Origin: Rhodospirillaceae bacterium TMED167 | GTDB lineage: Bacteria > Pseudomonadota > Alphaproteobacteria > Rhodospirillales_A > UBA2165 | Direction of reading: 5' to 3' | Assembly (NCBI GenBank): GCA_002170915.1 | Contig: NHHQ01000040.1 | Span: forward strand, 8,896-18,238 | Length of the DNA stretch: 9,343 nucleotides | Shown: positions 1-7,528 of the stretch, piece after piece | Layout of the letters: every line of letters begins with the position of its first letter | How positions within the stretch are numbered: position 1 is the first letter of the stretch | Translations under genes and position numbers: made by a program | Notes under the pieces: model-generated | Database searches by the model: none | What the model saw: only the letters and a program-made list of their open reading frames with translations | What the model was told of the DNA's origin: nothing

Positions 1-32
1 TTGTTCAAAAAAAGACTGGGAGTCTGATTGCT

Positions 33-1073
33 ATGAAAAAATTACTATTGGCGTCCATTTTAGGGGCCTTCACATTTACGACGGCTGAAGCCGCAAATGT
101 GAAACTTACACACTTATGCGCAACCCCTGACGGAGCAACAGGTGTATCCGCAAAATATTTAGCCGAAGTAGCTGCTAAATATGATGTGGCAACCATCCAA
201 ACATCCTGTGGGAAGACCTTAACTAAGACAATGCAGCAAGTTGCTGAGGGTAAAGCCGACATCTCGGCGTCACCTTTCATTCTTAATTTCTTGATGAAGC
301 GGGGACTGGGACCATACGCGGGCTTAGGTAAGGAAAAAGGCGCTGAACTGGCGAATAACCTCAGAGTGCTTTACAGTTATGATATTGCAACATTCTACCT
401 GGTGGCTTTTGCGTCAAAGGGGATCGATAGTTGGGATAAGCTCAAAGGTAAAACCATTTTCAATGGACCGCCACGGGGTGGTGCAACGACCACTGCAAAG
501 GCAATTATAAGAATTGTAACAGGCATGAAAGAGGGTGGTGGTTACACAGCAAAGCACGTTTCTTGGCCTCAGGCAGACTCAATATTTTTGGATGGTGGCG
601 TTGCTGCCTCAGTCCGTCCAGGTAATAACCCGCCCACATGGATTCCGATCTATGAAGCTGCCGGTCAGATCAATATTGTTTCTGTACCGAAAGCAATTTG
701 GGAAGGTAAAGGTTTCCAAAAGTTGGCCAATGGGCCGGGAGCAGTTCCAGTTAAATATACGATTAAAGATCTTAGCTGGGGTAAAACTAAGGTCATATCG
801 GAAGATGGATTTTATCGTAGTTTGGCTCAACAAGCGGGTGACGTTGTAAACAAGAACATGTCAAATGCGCTAGCTAAGAAACTAACTGCCGCTTTTATTA
901 AAGACATTGATGAATTGAAAAAGAAAACTCCTTGGGCTCCTGGTGCCGAGTATGGAAACACGGATGCGAAGCGAATGGGTTTCTGTGGCCCAGTCGGTGT
1001 AAAATTCCATCCCGGAGCCATTGAGGCTTGGGAGGAAGCAGGTAGAAAAATTGCAGATTGCGCTAAGCCGTAA
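33..1073 (+). CDS. TAXI-type TRAP transporter periplasmic substrate-binding protein
   Basis: This is a 346-residue secreted protein that would capture a solute in the periplasm and hand it to the membrane permease encoded next. Residues 1-20 form a signal peptide (MKKLLL start, hydrophobic core, AEA cleavage site, no lipobox Cys). The mature part fits the TAXI/NMT1-like fold: an N-terminal segment with DGATGVSAKYLAEVAAKY (33-50), a Q-x-V-x-x-G-K-A-D-I segment at 69-77, and a ligand-pocket-like segment FNGPPRGGATTTAKAI at 143-158. Four cysteines (29, 59, 318, 343) could form disulfides in the periplasm; this is inferred. The start is supported by GGGAG at 18-22, ten bases upstream. TAXI is assigned partly because a fused permease follows; the match to classic TAXI motifs is loose. 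The substrate is unknown. The gene is more AT-rich than the urease genes. Confidence 0.82.
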   Translation: MKKLLLASILGAFTFTTAEAANVKLTHLCATPDGATGVSAKYLAEVAAKYDVATIQTSCGKTLTKTMQQVAEGKADISASPFILNFLMKRGLGPYAGLGKEKGAELANNLRVLYSYDIATFYLVAFASKGIDSWDKLKGKTIFNGPPRGGATTTAKAIIRIVTGMKEGGGYTAKHVSWPQADSIFLDGGVAASVRPGNNPPTWIPIYEAAGQINIVSVPKAIWEGKGFQKLANGPGAVPVKYTIKDLSWGKTKVISEDGFYRSLAQQAGDVVNKNMSNALAKKLTAAFIKDIDELKKKTPWAPGAEYGNTDAKRMGFCGPVGVKFHPGAIEAWEEAGRKIADCAKP

Positions 1074-1098
1074 ATCTACTTTTCATTTGATACTGCAT

Positions 1099-1133
1099 GA
1101 AGGAGACCACGTTTCGAAACTGTGGTCTCCTTC
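1099..1133 (+). terminator. Strong intergenic hairpin, possible terminator, attenuator or mRNA 3' stabiliser
   Basis: A perfect 12-bp inverted repeat (GAAGGAGACCAC at 1099-1110 and GTGGTCTCCTTC at 1122-1133) closes an 11-base loop. Within the loop GTTTCGAAAC (1111-1120) is itself a palindrome, so pairing can continue past a single bulged T. It lies 25 bases after the stop codon of the binding-protein gene and before the permease. Only a few T residues follow, so it is not a textbook intrinsic terminator. It may partly terminate transcription or protect the 3' end of the upstream message, giving more binding protein than permease. That role is inference. Confidence 0.6.
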
Positions 1134-1150
1134 TCGGTGTCTGCGATATC

Positions 1151-1223
1151 AGGCTCTAATTTGAAAATTGAGCCTAATTGAGCCTGACAATTTTCGAGCA
1201 AAAGGCATTTTATAGGCTCGATT
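1151..1223 (+). repeat. Cluster of AGGCTC/GAGCCT direct and inverted repeats
   Basis: Four copies of one hexamer lie in 73 bases: AGGCTC at 1151-1156, GAGCCT at 1170-1175 and 1180-1185, and AGGCTC at 1214-1219. The two middle copies are part of an exact tandem repeat of AATTGAGCCT (1166-1175, 1176-1185). The outer copy AGGCTCGATT (1214-1223) is the inverted form with one mismatch. The first two copies can pair as a hairpin (with AATTT/AAATT inside the arms and one bulged T), and the last two can pair as a wider one. Possible roles are an operator or alternative RNA structures ahead of the permease gene. No role is proven. Confidence 0.5.
1184..1213 (+). promoter_or_regulatory. Possible sigma70-like promoter for the permease gene
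   Basis: CTGACA (1184-1189, five of six against TTGACA) is followed after 18 bases by TTTTAT (1208-1213, four of six against TATAAT), about 50 bases before the permease start codon. The repeat arms GAGCCT (1180-1185) and AGGCTC (1214-1219) sit at the two edges of this match, a layout that an operator could have. Such weak matches are common by chance in AT-rich intergenic DNA, so this is only a candidate. Confidence 0.25.
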
Positions 1224-1262
1224 GCGGCGAATCGGCACCTACCATTTTCGGGAATTTTTTAT

Positions 1263-3623
1263 ATGTCTGAGTTGCAATCAGATTCAACTGACCCTTGGCA
1301 GCGTTTGGCTCTCATTTTGGGGTTTATTTTAGTTGTCATGGGGTTGGCAAATAACCTTCCCAACATTCCTGGCTTGTTAGAGAGCGTCCAAGCTATACCT
1401 GGGCTAGGTGAACTTCCCCGATTGAGTAAATATAACCCGGAATTTTTTTACCCCCTTACATTTTTTCTAATGATGCTTATTTCCCTATTAGGAGCTTCAT
1501 TCGCGCGGGATGGGTTTGCGAAGGCAAAAGCCAGAGGCTTTATGGGCCTTGGATTAGACATATTTATGATCGTCGTAACTGTGGTTATTTCAATCACGTA
1601 TTTGGTTGAGCATGATCAAGTGTGCCTCATAGACCAGATCTCTGGGGAGAGGGCGCGTCTTTTGGCAGCAGATGCGGCGCGAGCACAAGAGTATATGGAA
1701 GCTTTTGGTACCGCCATCGAACAAGAGCTCCCGGATTGCCAAGTAAATAGTGGAAGTTGGATCCTCCCAATACTGTTGGTGAGTATCGCAGTTTATTTTC
1801 TTTACATAATCAAAGTTTGGGGTTTTCCAATAGTTGCTGTAGCTATTTTCGTAGCCAGCTACACCGTAATCTCTTCTGCCGCATGGTACTTCGATTGGAC
1901 TGATAATGCCTATTTGACTACAGCTATTGGAACTGTTGAAGATGGTGTCAGAAATTCTCGAGCAGCTGTAGAAGGTGCCAGAAATGCCCTAATTCTTGAT
2001 TCAAACGGCTTACTGGGTCAGTTTTTGGGCATCACTGTTAATGTGGTCTTTCCATACGTCGTACTGGGATCGTTGTTTGGAGTATCTGCGGGGGGGCAGG
2101 CGCTAATAAAGTTCGCAATTATTATCACAAGTAAATTACGAGGCGGGCCCGCCCACGCGGCGATAGTTGGATCAGCGACTTTTGGAACAATATCAGGTGG
2201 ACCTGTAGTTAACGTGTTAGGCACAGGCACACTTACAATCCCGATGATGATGAAAAGTGGGTTTAGACCAACTTTTGCAGGAGGTGTTGAGGCCGCAGCC
2301 TCGACAGGAGGGCAAATCATGCCGCCAGTCATGGGAATAGCAGCATTCGTATTGGCTGCCCTATCTTCCGTTCCATACTCTGAGGTGATAGTGGCTGCCT
2401 TCATTCCTGCCGTTGCTTACTTCTTCAGCCTATTTTTAATGGTAGTTTTTGAGTCTCGGCGCGTTGGAATGCAGCCTGTCGGAGATGTTACTGACGAGCA
2501 GAGGTTGACCAAAAGAGATAAAATAAACCTGCTCATGATTATTGGGCCTATCCTACTAATCCTTGTCCTACTTTTGAGCAAAAAAGATACGATTGGTGAT
2601 GGGGCCTTGGGCTGGTTAATGGGCTTCACGCCGGGAACGGGTGAACCATTACCCTGGTTTTTACAAGTTTATCAAAACGCCGCCGGTGACCCGGACTCAA
2701 CCGGGTTTTGGGCCGTTATGCTTCTTATTTGCTTGATGTTTCTAGATCCGGAAATTCGAAAAGCGCCGGGGAAAGTCTTGAGAGCTTTGGCGGAAGCCGG
2801 AAGATTTATATCAGAGCTATTCTTGTTATTGTTAGCAATTGCGGTGATCGATGTTTGCATAAACTATACGAACTTTACTGGGATCCTGACCGTGGATGTC
2901 CTGAACTGGTTAAAAACAGCAGACTCCTTTGTCATATTTGGTCACCAGTTTAGCTTGGATGGCGCAGTTTATCTCATGCTAGCCCTCATAATTGCTATGA
3001 TAGCAACCATATTGCTTGGTATGGGGATGCCTACGCTGCCCGCTTATGTAAACGTGGTCCTTATTATTGGACCTTTGTTGGCAGCTCTCGGGACGTCGTT
3101 TTTTACCGCCCATATGTTTGTGTTTTATTTTGCTGTGGCTTCGGCGATAACGCCACCCGTAGCTATCGCCGCTTTTGCAGCGTCAACAATTTCAAAAGCA
3201 GAGCCATTGGCAACAGGTTTTGCCGCTGTGCGAACGGGAATTGTTGTTTTCACTATACCGTTTGTCTTCGCATTTTATCCGGAAATACTTCTAATAGAGC
3301 AGGCACAAATAGCTCAATCTTTGGATGGATCTAGCGGCGGAAAGTCTTATTTGCCAGGTTATGACGGGTCTGTTTCATTTGGCCCATTGTCGTGGTTATT
3401 GGTGAAGTTAGTGATCTCTCTTTACCTTGTCGCAACAGCATTGAGTAGATTTGATGCCAAAAGCATCTCTCTGATTGAGGTTGCTATTCGTATTATTTTG
3501 GCCGTTGCAATCCTAATAAAAGTTTCCGATGTTTCGAACTATGCCCTCGGTCTTTCTTTAGTTTTACTCGCAATTCACCACATCCATAGCAGGTTCGGTA
3601 AGCCAAAAAAATCCAGTACTTAG
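1263..3623 (+). CDS. TRAP transporter fused permease (DctQ-DctM type, TAXI family partner)
   Basis: This is a 786-residue inner-membrane protein that joins the small (4TM-like) and large (12TM-like) TRAP subunits. It would drive ion-coupled uptake of the solute bound by the preceding protein. Hydrophobic segments fall near residues 14-32, 61-80, 96-115, 166-184 and 187-208. The large domain begins around 250 and carries family signatures: GGPAHAAIVGSATFGTISGG (294-313), the ASTGGQIMPPVMG stretch (346-358), GMGMPTLPAYVN (586-597) and AITPPVAIAAFAAS (628-641). A C-terminal hydrophobic part (about 710-775) ends in a basic tail (KPKK). A charged loop at about 116-165 between hydrophobic segments is flanked by Cys121 and Cys159. 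CGGGAA at 1249-1254 gives a modest ribosome-binding site. Codon choice is AT-rich (many ATA, TTA and AGA codons). The substrate is unknown. Confidence 0.9.
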   Translation: MSELQSDSTDPWQRLALILGFILVVMGLANNLPNIPGLLESVQAIPGLGELPRLSKYNPEFFYPLTFFLMMLISLLGASFARDGFAKAKARGFMGLGLDIFMIVVTVVISITYLVEHDQVCLIDQISGERARLLAADAARAQEYMEAFGTAIEQELPDCQVNSGSWILPILLVSIAVYFLYIIKVWGFPIVAVAIFVASYTVISSAAWYFDWTDNAYLTTAIGTVEDGVRNSRAAVEGARNALILDSNGLLGQFLGITVNVVFPYVVLGSLFGVSAGGQALIKFAIIITSKLRGGPAHAAIVGSATFGTISGGPVVNVLGTGTLTIPMMMKSGFRPTFAGGVEAAASTGGQIMPPVMGIAAFVLAALSSVPYSEVIVAAFIPAVAYFFSLFLMVVFESRRVGMQPVGDVTDEQRLTKRDKINLLMIIGPILLILVLLLSKKDTIGDGALGWLMGFTPGTGEPLPWFLQVYQNAAGDPDSTGFWAVMLLICLMFLDPEIRKAPGKVLRALAEAGRFISELFLLLLAIAVIDVCINYTNFTGILTVDVLNWLKTADSFVIFGHQFSLDGAVYLMLALIIAMIATILLGMGMPTLPAYVNVVLIIGPLLAALGTSFFTAHMFVFYFAVASAITPPVAIAAFAASTISKAEPLATGFAAVRTGIVVFTIPFVFAFYPEILLIEQAQIAQSLDGSSGGKSYLPGYDGSVSFGPLSWLLVKLVISLYLVATALSRFDAKSISLIEVAIRIILAVAILIKVSDVSNYALGLSLVLLAIHHIHSRFGKPKKSST

Positions 3624-3699
3624 AAGATAAACGGCCCGAGCATTTATGCGACGATTCGGTGTAGATGACTTATAAAAGAAGGTCACCGTCTGGCAGCTG

Positions 3700-4317
3700 C
3701 TAAAGCCCAAGCCCACCTTTTTCAATAATGAAGTCCGCAACTTCCTGAACGCCGTCCATCGCCTTCAAATTCGCAAAAATGAAGGGTTTATCTCCCCGCA
3801 TCTTAGAAGCATCACGGTCCATCACGTCAAGATCCGCACCGACAAGGGGGGCAAGGTCGATCTTATTGATGACTAACAGATCAGAGCGGGTGATCCCGGG
3901 CCCGCCCTTACGAGGAATTTTATCGCCTGCTGAAACATCAATGACATAAATCGTAATGTCCGCCAGTTCAGGTGAAAAAGTTGCTGCCAAATTATCGCCG
4001 CCGGACTCGATAAAAACGATGTCGAGGCCGGGGAACCGAGTGTTCATCTCGGCCACGGCGGCTAGGTTCATCGAGGCATCTTCGCGAATGGCGGTGTGCG
4101 GACAGCCACCCGTTTCTACTCCCATAATCCGCTCCGGCACTAAAGCGCCCGACCGGGTAAGGAACTCGGCATCTTCTCGCGTATAAATGTCATTGGTAAT
4201 GGCTGCCGTATTGTAATCGTCCCTGAGCATCTTACATAGGCGGTCGAGAAGAGCCGTCTTGCCTGTGCCTACGGGCCCGCCGATACCGACGCGAAGGGGT
4301 GAGGTTGTGGTCGTCAT
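3700..4317 (-). CDS. ureG: Urease accessory GTPase UreG
   Basis: UreG is the cytoplasmic GTPase and nickel carrier that works with UreD and UreF to deliver Ni(II) to apo-urease and drive assembly of the active site. The 205 residues match the usual family length. Visible motifs are the P-loop GPVGTGKT (14-21), the nickel-binding Cys-Pro-His in GVETGGCPH (66-74, Cys72 and His74), ESGGDNL (104-110), GD at 131-132 and the guanine-specificity motif NKID (151-154). No His-rich N-terminal tail is present, so nickel storage would fall to UreE. The ATG overlaps the ureF stop codon in an ATGA (4314-4317), implying translational coupling. It is the last gene of the operon, and its 3' end faces the TRAP permease gene. 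I saw no clear intrinsic terminator after it. Confidence 0.97.
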   Translation of the reverse strand: MTTTTSPLRVGIGGPVGTGKTALLDRLCKMLRDDYNTAAITNDIYTREDAEFLTRSGALVPERIMGVETGGCPHTAIREDASMNLAAVAEMNTRFPGLDIVFIESGGDNLAATFSPELADITIYVIDVSAGDKIPRKGGPGITRSDLLVINKIDLAPLVGADLDVMDRDASKMRGDKPFIFANLKAMDGVQEVADFIIEKGGLGL

Positions 4318-5018
4318 GATCTAAATAGCCTTGTATATTGCATTTCATGTTGAGCCGATGTCCAGTCAATCATCGGGACGGCGCTGCCTAAATCCTCGAG
4401 CGATTGAACGGCACTATTTTCTGCAACCTCGGCCACAAGTCCCTGTAATTGGGCAAGAATGCGTTGACCTGCCGTCTGACCTAAAGGGATGAGCCGGACG
4501 CCGGCGGAGATTAAATTTGCGGCCACCCCATGCAGGTAGGCAGTTAATGTGTGAGCCAGCGATATGCCCGCAGACCCTGCAGCTAGTGCTACCGCTACTG
4601 GATAGGACACGGTGATTTCTGTTTGGGTCAAGAGTGAAGTCCAGCGTTCCAGTTCAGGTGTTGGCCACGCGGCAGAGACCGCATCAATGAACGCTGCACC
4701 TTGAGCTTCATTTTCTAACGCCAATTCTGCGGTTCCGCGATAGGCTCCGGCCAGTTCAGCGGTGGTCTTCAACGCGACCTCATCGCCGTCGCGCACGGCC
4801 CGCCAGGTCACTGCCAGTAAGATAGAGTCAGTGCCGCCCGTGCCGTACATCAAAACGCCCTCAATCCAACGGCGCAGCGTTTCCTCATTTGTGACTTGGC
4901 CGTTCTCGACAGCGAATTCGATGCCATGAGAATAGGCATAGGCCCCGATCGGAAAGCCGGGCGACATCCAGGAAAGCAGTTGGTAAAGCCCGCTGGGTGT
5001 GATCGGTTCAGGGGGCAT
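4314..5018 (-). CDS. ureF: Urease accessory protein UreF
   Basis: UreF bridges UreD and UreG in the urease activation complex in the cytoplasm and acts on the UreG GTPase cycle. I chose the ATG at 5016-5018, giving 234 residues (the usual length). GAGGA lies eight bases upstream (5027-5031), and the protein then begins with the normal UreF N-terminus. A longer open frame reaching 5096 would add 26 atypical residues and overlap ureE much more. Visible motifs are [16 protein letters not shown] (19-34), the small-residue helix [14 protein letters not shown] in the middle, [19 protein letters not shown] near residue 170-190, and a C-terminal [12 protein letters not shown] in which the family typically has ...H..Q..RLF.S. 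The gene overlaps the ureE end by 11 bases and the ureG start by 4. Confidence 0.95.
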   Translation of the reverse strand: MPPEPITPSGLYQLLSWMSPGFPIGAYAYSHGIEFAVENGQVTNEETLRRWIEGVLMYGTGGTDSILLAVTWRAVRDGDEVALKTTAELAGAYRGTAELALENEAQGAAFIDAVSAAWPTPELERWTSLLTQTEITVSYPVAVALAAGSAGISLAHTLTAYLHGVAANLISAGVRLIPLGQTAGQRILAQLQGLVAEVAENSAVQSLEDLGSAVPMIDWTSAQHEMQYTRLFRS

Positions 5019-5493
5019 GGGAGCGATCCTCGTAATCCTCATGGTCATGACCGTGAGACTCGGCATATGCCCCGGCCTCTGGGTCGAACGGGGCATTGCT
5101 CCGGGTCACCTCTGCCCCTAAGAGGTTCACCATCTCTGCGAGCACATGGTCGTAGCGAATGCGTAGTCCCTCTCCGGACAGTATCTGAACCGGCGTATGG
5201 CGGTTGCCCAGATACCAGGCCACCTTGGCTGTCGCTTCCCCGTCCCGGCAAAAAATGTCGAGCACGTCTTCCTCGGCTGCGCGGACACGGATATGGACGT
5301 CATCCTCCAGTCGCAAGCCATCTCCATCGCGGATCCGGGCTGTTTCCGCGAGATCCAAGAGAAAATCCTCTCCGCTATCATCGGTCAGTTTGAGACGGCG
5401 ACGGTGCCGGTCATCAAAGGCCAGTGTAACGGTAGCCGTTGCCGTTTCCTGGCGCCATGTCCCCGCCGGTGCGATATCCCGCGCGCGCCGCAT
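5008..5493 (-). CDS. ureE: Urease accessory nickel metallochaperone UreE
   Basis: UreE is a dimeric cytoplasmic metallochaperone that binds nickel and passes it to UreG for urease maturation. With the ATG at 5491-5493 it has 161 residues. The N-terminal domain includes GDGLRLEDDVHIRV (57-70). The C-terminal metal-binding domain contains WYLGNRHTPVQI (93-104), where His99 corresponds to the conserved interface nickel ligand, then IRYDHVLAEM (112-121) and APFDPEAGAY (134-143). The tail (about 145-161) has His at 147, 149, 151 and 159 among acidic residues, a modest His-rich tail compared with the long one of Klebsiella. The start shares one base with the ureC stop (TGATG), and the site has no strong ribosome-binding sequence, so reinitiation after ureC is likely. 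A longer frame to 5544 lies inside ureC and is not favoured. Confidence 0.95.
   Translation of the reverse strand: MRRARDIAPAGTWRQETATATVTLAFDDRHRRRLKLTDDSGEDFLLDLAETARIRDGDGLRLEDDVHIRVRAAEEDVLDIFCRDGEATAKVAWYLGNRHTPVQILSGEGLRIRYDHVLAEMVNLLGAEVTRSNAPFDPEAGAYAESHGHDHEDYEDRSHAP
5027..5031 (-). promoter_or_regulatory. Ribosome-binding site that fixes the ureF start
   Basis: GAGGA on the minus strand lies eight bases before the ATG at 5018, inside the end of ureE. It supports the 234-residue UreF over the longer in-frame reading. Confidence 0.6.
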
Positions 5494-7202
5494 CAGAACA
5501 GAAAATACCGTTGGGCCATGGCCAATTCTTCGGCTGGTGCACAAATGAGCTGTTCGCCATCCGCGCGGACCTCATAGGTTTCGGGATCGACAAACATGTC
5601 CGGTGTTGCGTCGTTGAGAATCATATCTTTCTTGGTAATGGTTCGGGTGCCGGACACCGGCAGCACATCCTTGGCGAGTTCCAATGTTCCGCCGATCCCG
5701 GCGTTGGCGGCGGCCTTGGAGACGAAGCTCACCGAGCTTGCCTGAAGTGAATGGCCGAAGCTTGCGAACATGGGTCGGTAATAGACCGGCTGCGGTGTGG
5801 GAATTGAGGCATTGGGATCGCCCATGGCCGCCCCGGCTATGGATCCGCATTTGAGAATGAGGTCCGGCTTGACCCCAAAAAACATGGGCTTCCACAGCAC
5901 CAAATCCGCCAGTTTACCGACCTCGATGGATCCGACATAATCTGCGATGCCGTGAGTGATGGCGGGGTTGATGGTATATTTGGCGATGTAGCGCTTTGTT
6001 CGTAAGTTGTCATTATCGCCAACTTCGCCCGGGAGCGATCCCCGTTGCTTCTTCATTTTATCCGCTGTTTGCCATGTCCGGATGATGACTTCTCCAACCC
6101 GGCCCATGGCCTGGCTGTCCGAGGCAATCATGGAGAAGGCACCGAGATCATGGAGAATGTCTTCCGCGGCGATGGTCTCCCGGCGGATGCGGCTTTCGGC
6201 GAAGGCCACATCCTCCGGGATCTTGGCATCCAGGTGGTGGCAGACCATCAGCATATCGAGATGTTCGTCGACCGTGTTGACGGTAAACGGCCTCGTGGGA
6301 TTGGTGGATGATGGCAGAACATTGGCCTCGCCGCACACCTTGATGATGTCGGGGGCGTGACCGCCGCCGGCACCCTCTGTATGAAAGGCGTGAATGGTGC
6401 GGCCTTTGAAAGCGGCGACTGTATTCTCTACGAATCCCGACTCGTTCAGGGTGTCCGTATGGATGGCGACCTGAACATCCATTTCCTGGGCAACACTCAG
6501 GCAGGTGTCGATGGATGATGGCGTCGTGCCCCAGTCTTCGTGTAGTTTTAGTCCACAGGCGCCCGCTGCCACTTGTTCGGCCAGAGCGCGCGGCTGTGAG
6601 GCATTGCCTTTGCCGAAGAAACCAAGATTAACCGGCAGTCCATCCGCAGCTTGGAGCATTCGCGCCATATGCCAGGGGCCTGGCGTGCAGGTCGTCGCGT
6701 TGGTGCCTTCCGCTGGTCCCGTGCCGCCGCCGAGCATGGTGGTGATGCCAGAGTATAGGGCATCATCTATTTGCTGTGGGCTGATCCAGTGGATATGAGC
6801 ATCGATGCCCCCCGCCGTGATGATCCGGCCTTCGCCGGCAATCGCTTCGGTGCCAGGGCCGATGATGATATCAACCCCTGGCTGGACATCGGGGTTCCCG
6901 GCTTTGCCGATGGCGGCGATCTTGCCGTCCTTGAGTCCGATGTCGGCCTTGACGATTCCCCAGTGATCAACAATCAGTGCATTGGTGATGACTGTGTCAA
7001 CGGCGCCGCCGGCCCGGCTCACTTGCGACTGGCCCATGCCATCCCGGATAACCTTGCCACCGCCAAACTTGACTTCTTCACCGTAAATGGTGCGGTCATC
7101 CTCCACCTCGATGATTAGGTCAGTATCCGCCAAGCGGACCTTGTCCCCGGTGGTCGGGCCGAACATGGCTGCATAAGCGCCCCGCTCTATTTCATATGCC
7201 AT
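5493..7202 (-). CDS. ureC: Urease catalytic alpha subunit UreC
   Basis: UreC holds the dinickel centre that hydrolyses urea to ammonia and carbamate. The 569 residues match the family length, and the N-terminus ([20 protein letters not shown], 6-25) is standard. All ligands are present two positions after Klebsiella numbering: His136 and His138 (HIHW), Lys219 (the carbamylated lysine, in GLKLHEDWG), His248 (AIHTD), His274 (HAFHTEG) and Asp362 (SDSQAMG). Substrate and catalytic residues His221 and His322 (in [20 protein letters not shown], on the mobile flap) are also conserved, so the enzyme should be active. It assembles with UreA and UreB. GGAG at 7212-7215 lies nine bases before the start, inside the end of ureB. 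Three bases separate ureB and ureC, and the stop overlaps the ureE start. Confidence 0.99.
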   Translation of the reverse strand: MAYEIERGAYAAMFGPTTGDKVRLADTDLIIEVEDDRTIYGEEVKFGGGKVIRDGMGQSQVSRAGGAVDTVITNALIVDHWGIVKADIGLKDGKIAAIGKAGNPDVQPGVDIIIGPGTEAIAGEGRIITAGGIDAHIHWISPQQIDDALYSGITTMLGGGTGPAEGTNATTCTPGPWHMARMLQAADGLPVNLGFFGKGNASQPRALAEQVAAGACGLKLHEDWGTTPSSIDTCLSVAQEMDVQVAIHTDTLNESGFVENTVAAFKGRTIHAFHTEGAGGGHAPDIIKVCGEANVLPSSTNPTRPFTVNTVDEHLDMLMVCHHLDAKIPEDVAFAESRIRRETIAAEDILHDLGAFSMIASDSQAMGRVGEVIIRTWQTADKMKKQRGSLPGEVGDNDNLRTKRYIAKYTINPAITHGIADYVGSIEVGKLADLVLWKPMFFGVKPDLILKCGSIAGAAMGDPNASIPTPQPVYYRPMFASFGHSLQASSVSFVSKAAANAGIGGTLELAKDVLPVSGTRTITKKDMILNDATPDMFVDPETYEVRADGEQLICAPAEELAMAQRYFLF

Positions 7203-7205
7203 CGT

Positions 7206-7517
7206 CTAAAACTCCAACTTGCCCTCGACCATGGCATTGAAGCCATGGATTTCGCGGCCGCCTGCGTAATCGATTAGGGTAATCTCGCGGGATTGGCCGG
7301 GCTCGAAACGGACTGCGGTCCCCGCAGGAATATCGAGCCGTTTGCCAAGCGTCGAGCTCCGATCAAAATTGAGTGCCGTGTTGGTTTCGAAAAAATGATA
7401 ATGAGAGCCAACTTGGACCGGACGATCCCCCGTATTGGTGACCGTCAAAGACGTGGTTTCCCGACCCTCGTTGAGAACCAACACACCTGCCGCAGGAATG
7501 ATCTCACCTGGTTTCAT
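7206..7517 (-). CDS. ureB: Urease beta subunit UreB
   Basis: UreB is the small structural beta subunit of a three-polypeptide (UreABC) urease. It packs against UreC and contributes to the stable (ABC)3 assembly. At 103 residues it has the usual length. It starts MKPGEIIPA, and carries the family segment [18 protein letters not shown] (36-53), the [15 protein letters not shown] stretch (60-74) and GFNAMVEG near the C-terminus. It is encoded separately from UreA, unlike the fused subunit of Helicobacter. A perfect AGGAGG overlaps the ureA stop five bases before its ATG. The C-terminal codons contain the ribosome-binding site for ureC. Confidence 0.98.
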   Translation of the reverse strand: MKPGEIIPAAGVLVLNEGRETTSLTVTNTGDRPVQVGSHYHFFETNTALNFDRSSTLGKRLDIPAGTAVRFEPGQSREITLIDYAGGREIHGFNAMVEGKLEF

Positions 7518-7522
7518 CCTTT

Positions 7523-7528
7523 CCTCCT
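7523..7528 (-). promoter_or_regulatory. Consensus ribosome-binding site of ureB
   Basis: AGGAGG on the minus strand overlaps the TAG stop of ureA and sits five bases before the ureB ATG. It is the best Shine-Dalgarno match in the operon and suggests efficient independent initiation on ureB. Confidence 0.75.

Noticed and set aside
2142..2153. Perfect 12-bp palindrome GGCGGGCCCGCC
   Set aside because: It lies in codons for the conserved RGGPAHA motif of the permease, so codon content explains it.
3627..3659. Imperfect pairing in the convergent gap (GCAT/ATGC around TT, with outer CCGA/TCGG, or ATAAA/TTTAT)
   Set aside because: The inner loop is only two bases, the outer arms are offset by a six-base bulge, and no T tract follows on either strand, so it does not qualify as a terminator.
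3693..3700. Palindrome GCAGCTGC at the ureG stop
   Set aside because: Eight bases with no loop; too short and common to be called a site.
5019..5096. Upstream extension of ureF by 26 codons
   Set aside because: The added residues resemble no UreF, while the ATG at 5018 has a well-spaced GAGGA and gives the usual length.
5494..5544. Upstream extension of ureE by 17 codons
   Set aside because: It lies within the ureC end in another frame, and the protein from the ATG at 5493 already matches the normal UreE N-terminus.
5439..5750. Open frame on the + strand opposite ureE and ureC
   Set aside because: It is antisense to two certain genes, has no recognisable protein features, and long antisense frames are expected in GC-rich coding DNA.
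6771..7118. Open frame on the + strand opposite the start of ureC
   Set aside because: It is a shadow of ureC, with no ribosome-binding support or family resemblance.
7229..7248. Inverted repeat CCATGGC / GCCATGG with a six-base loop near the end of ureB
   Set aside because: It falls on the conserved HGFNAMV codons of UreB and has no T tract, so it is likely incidental.
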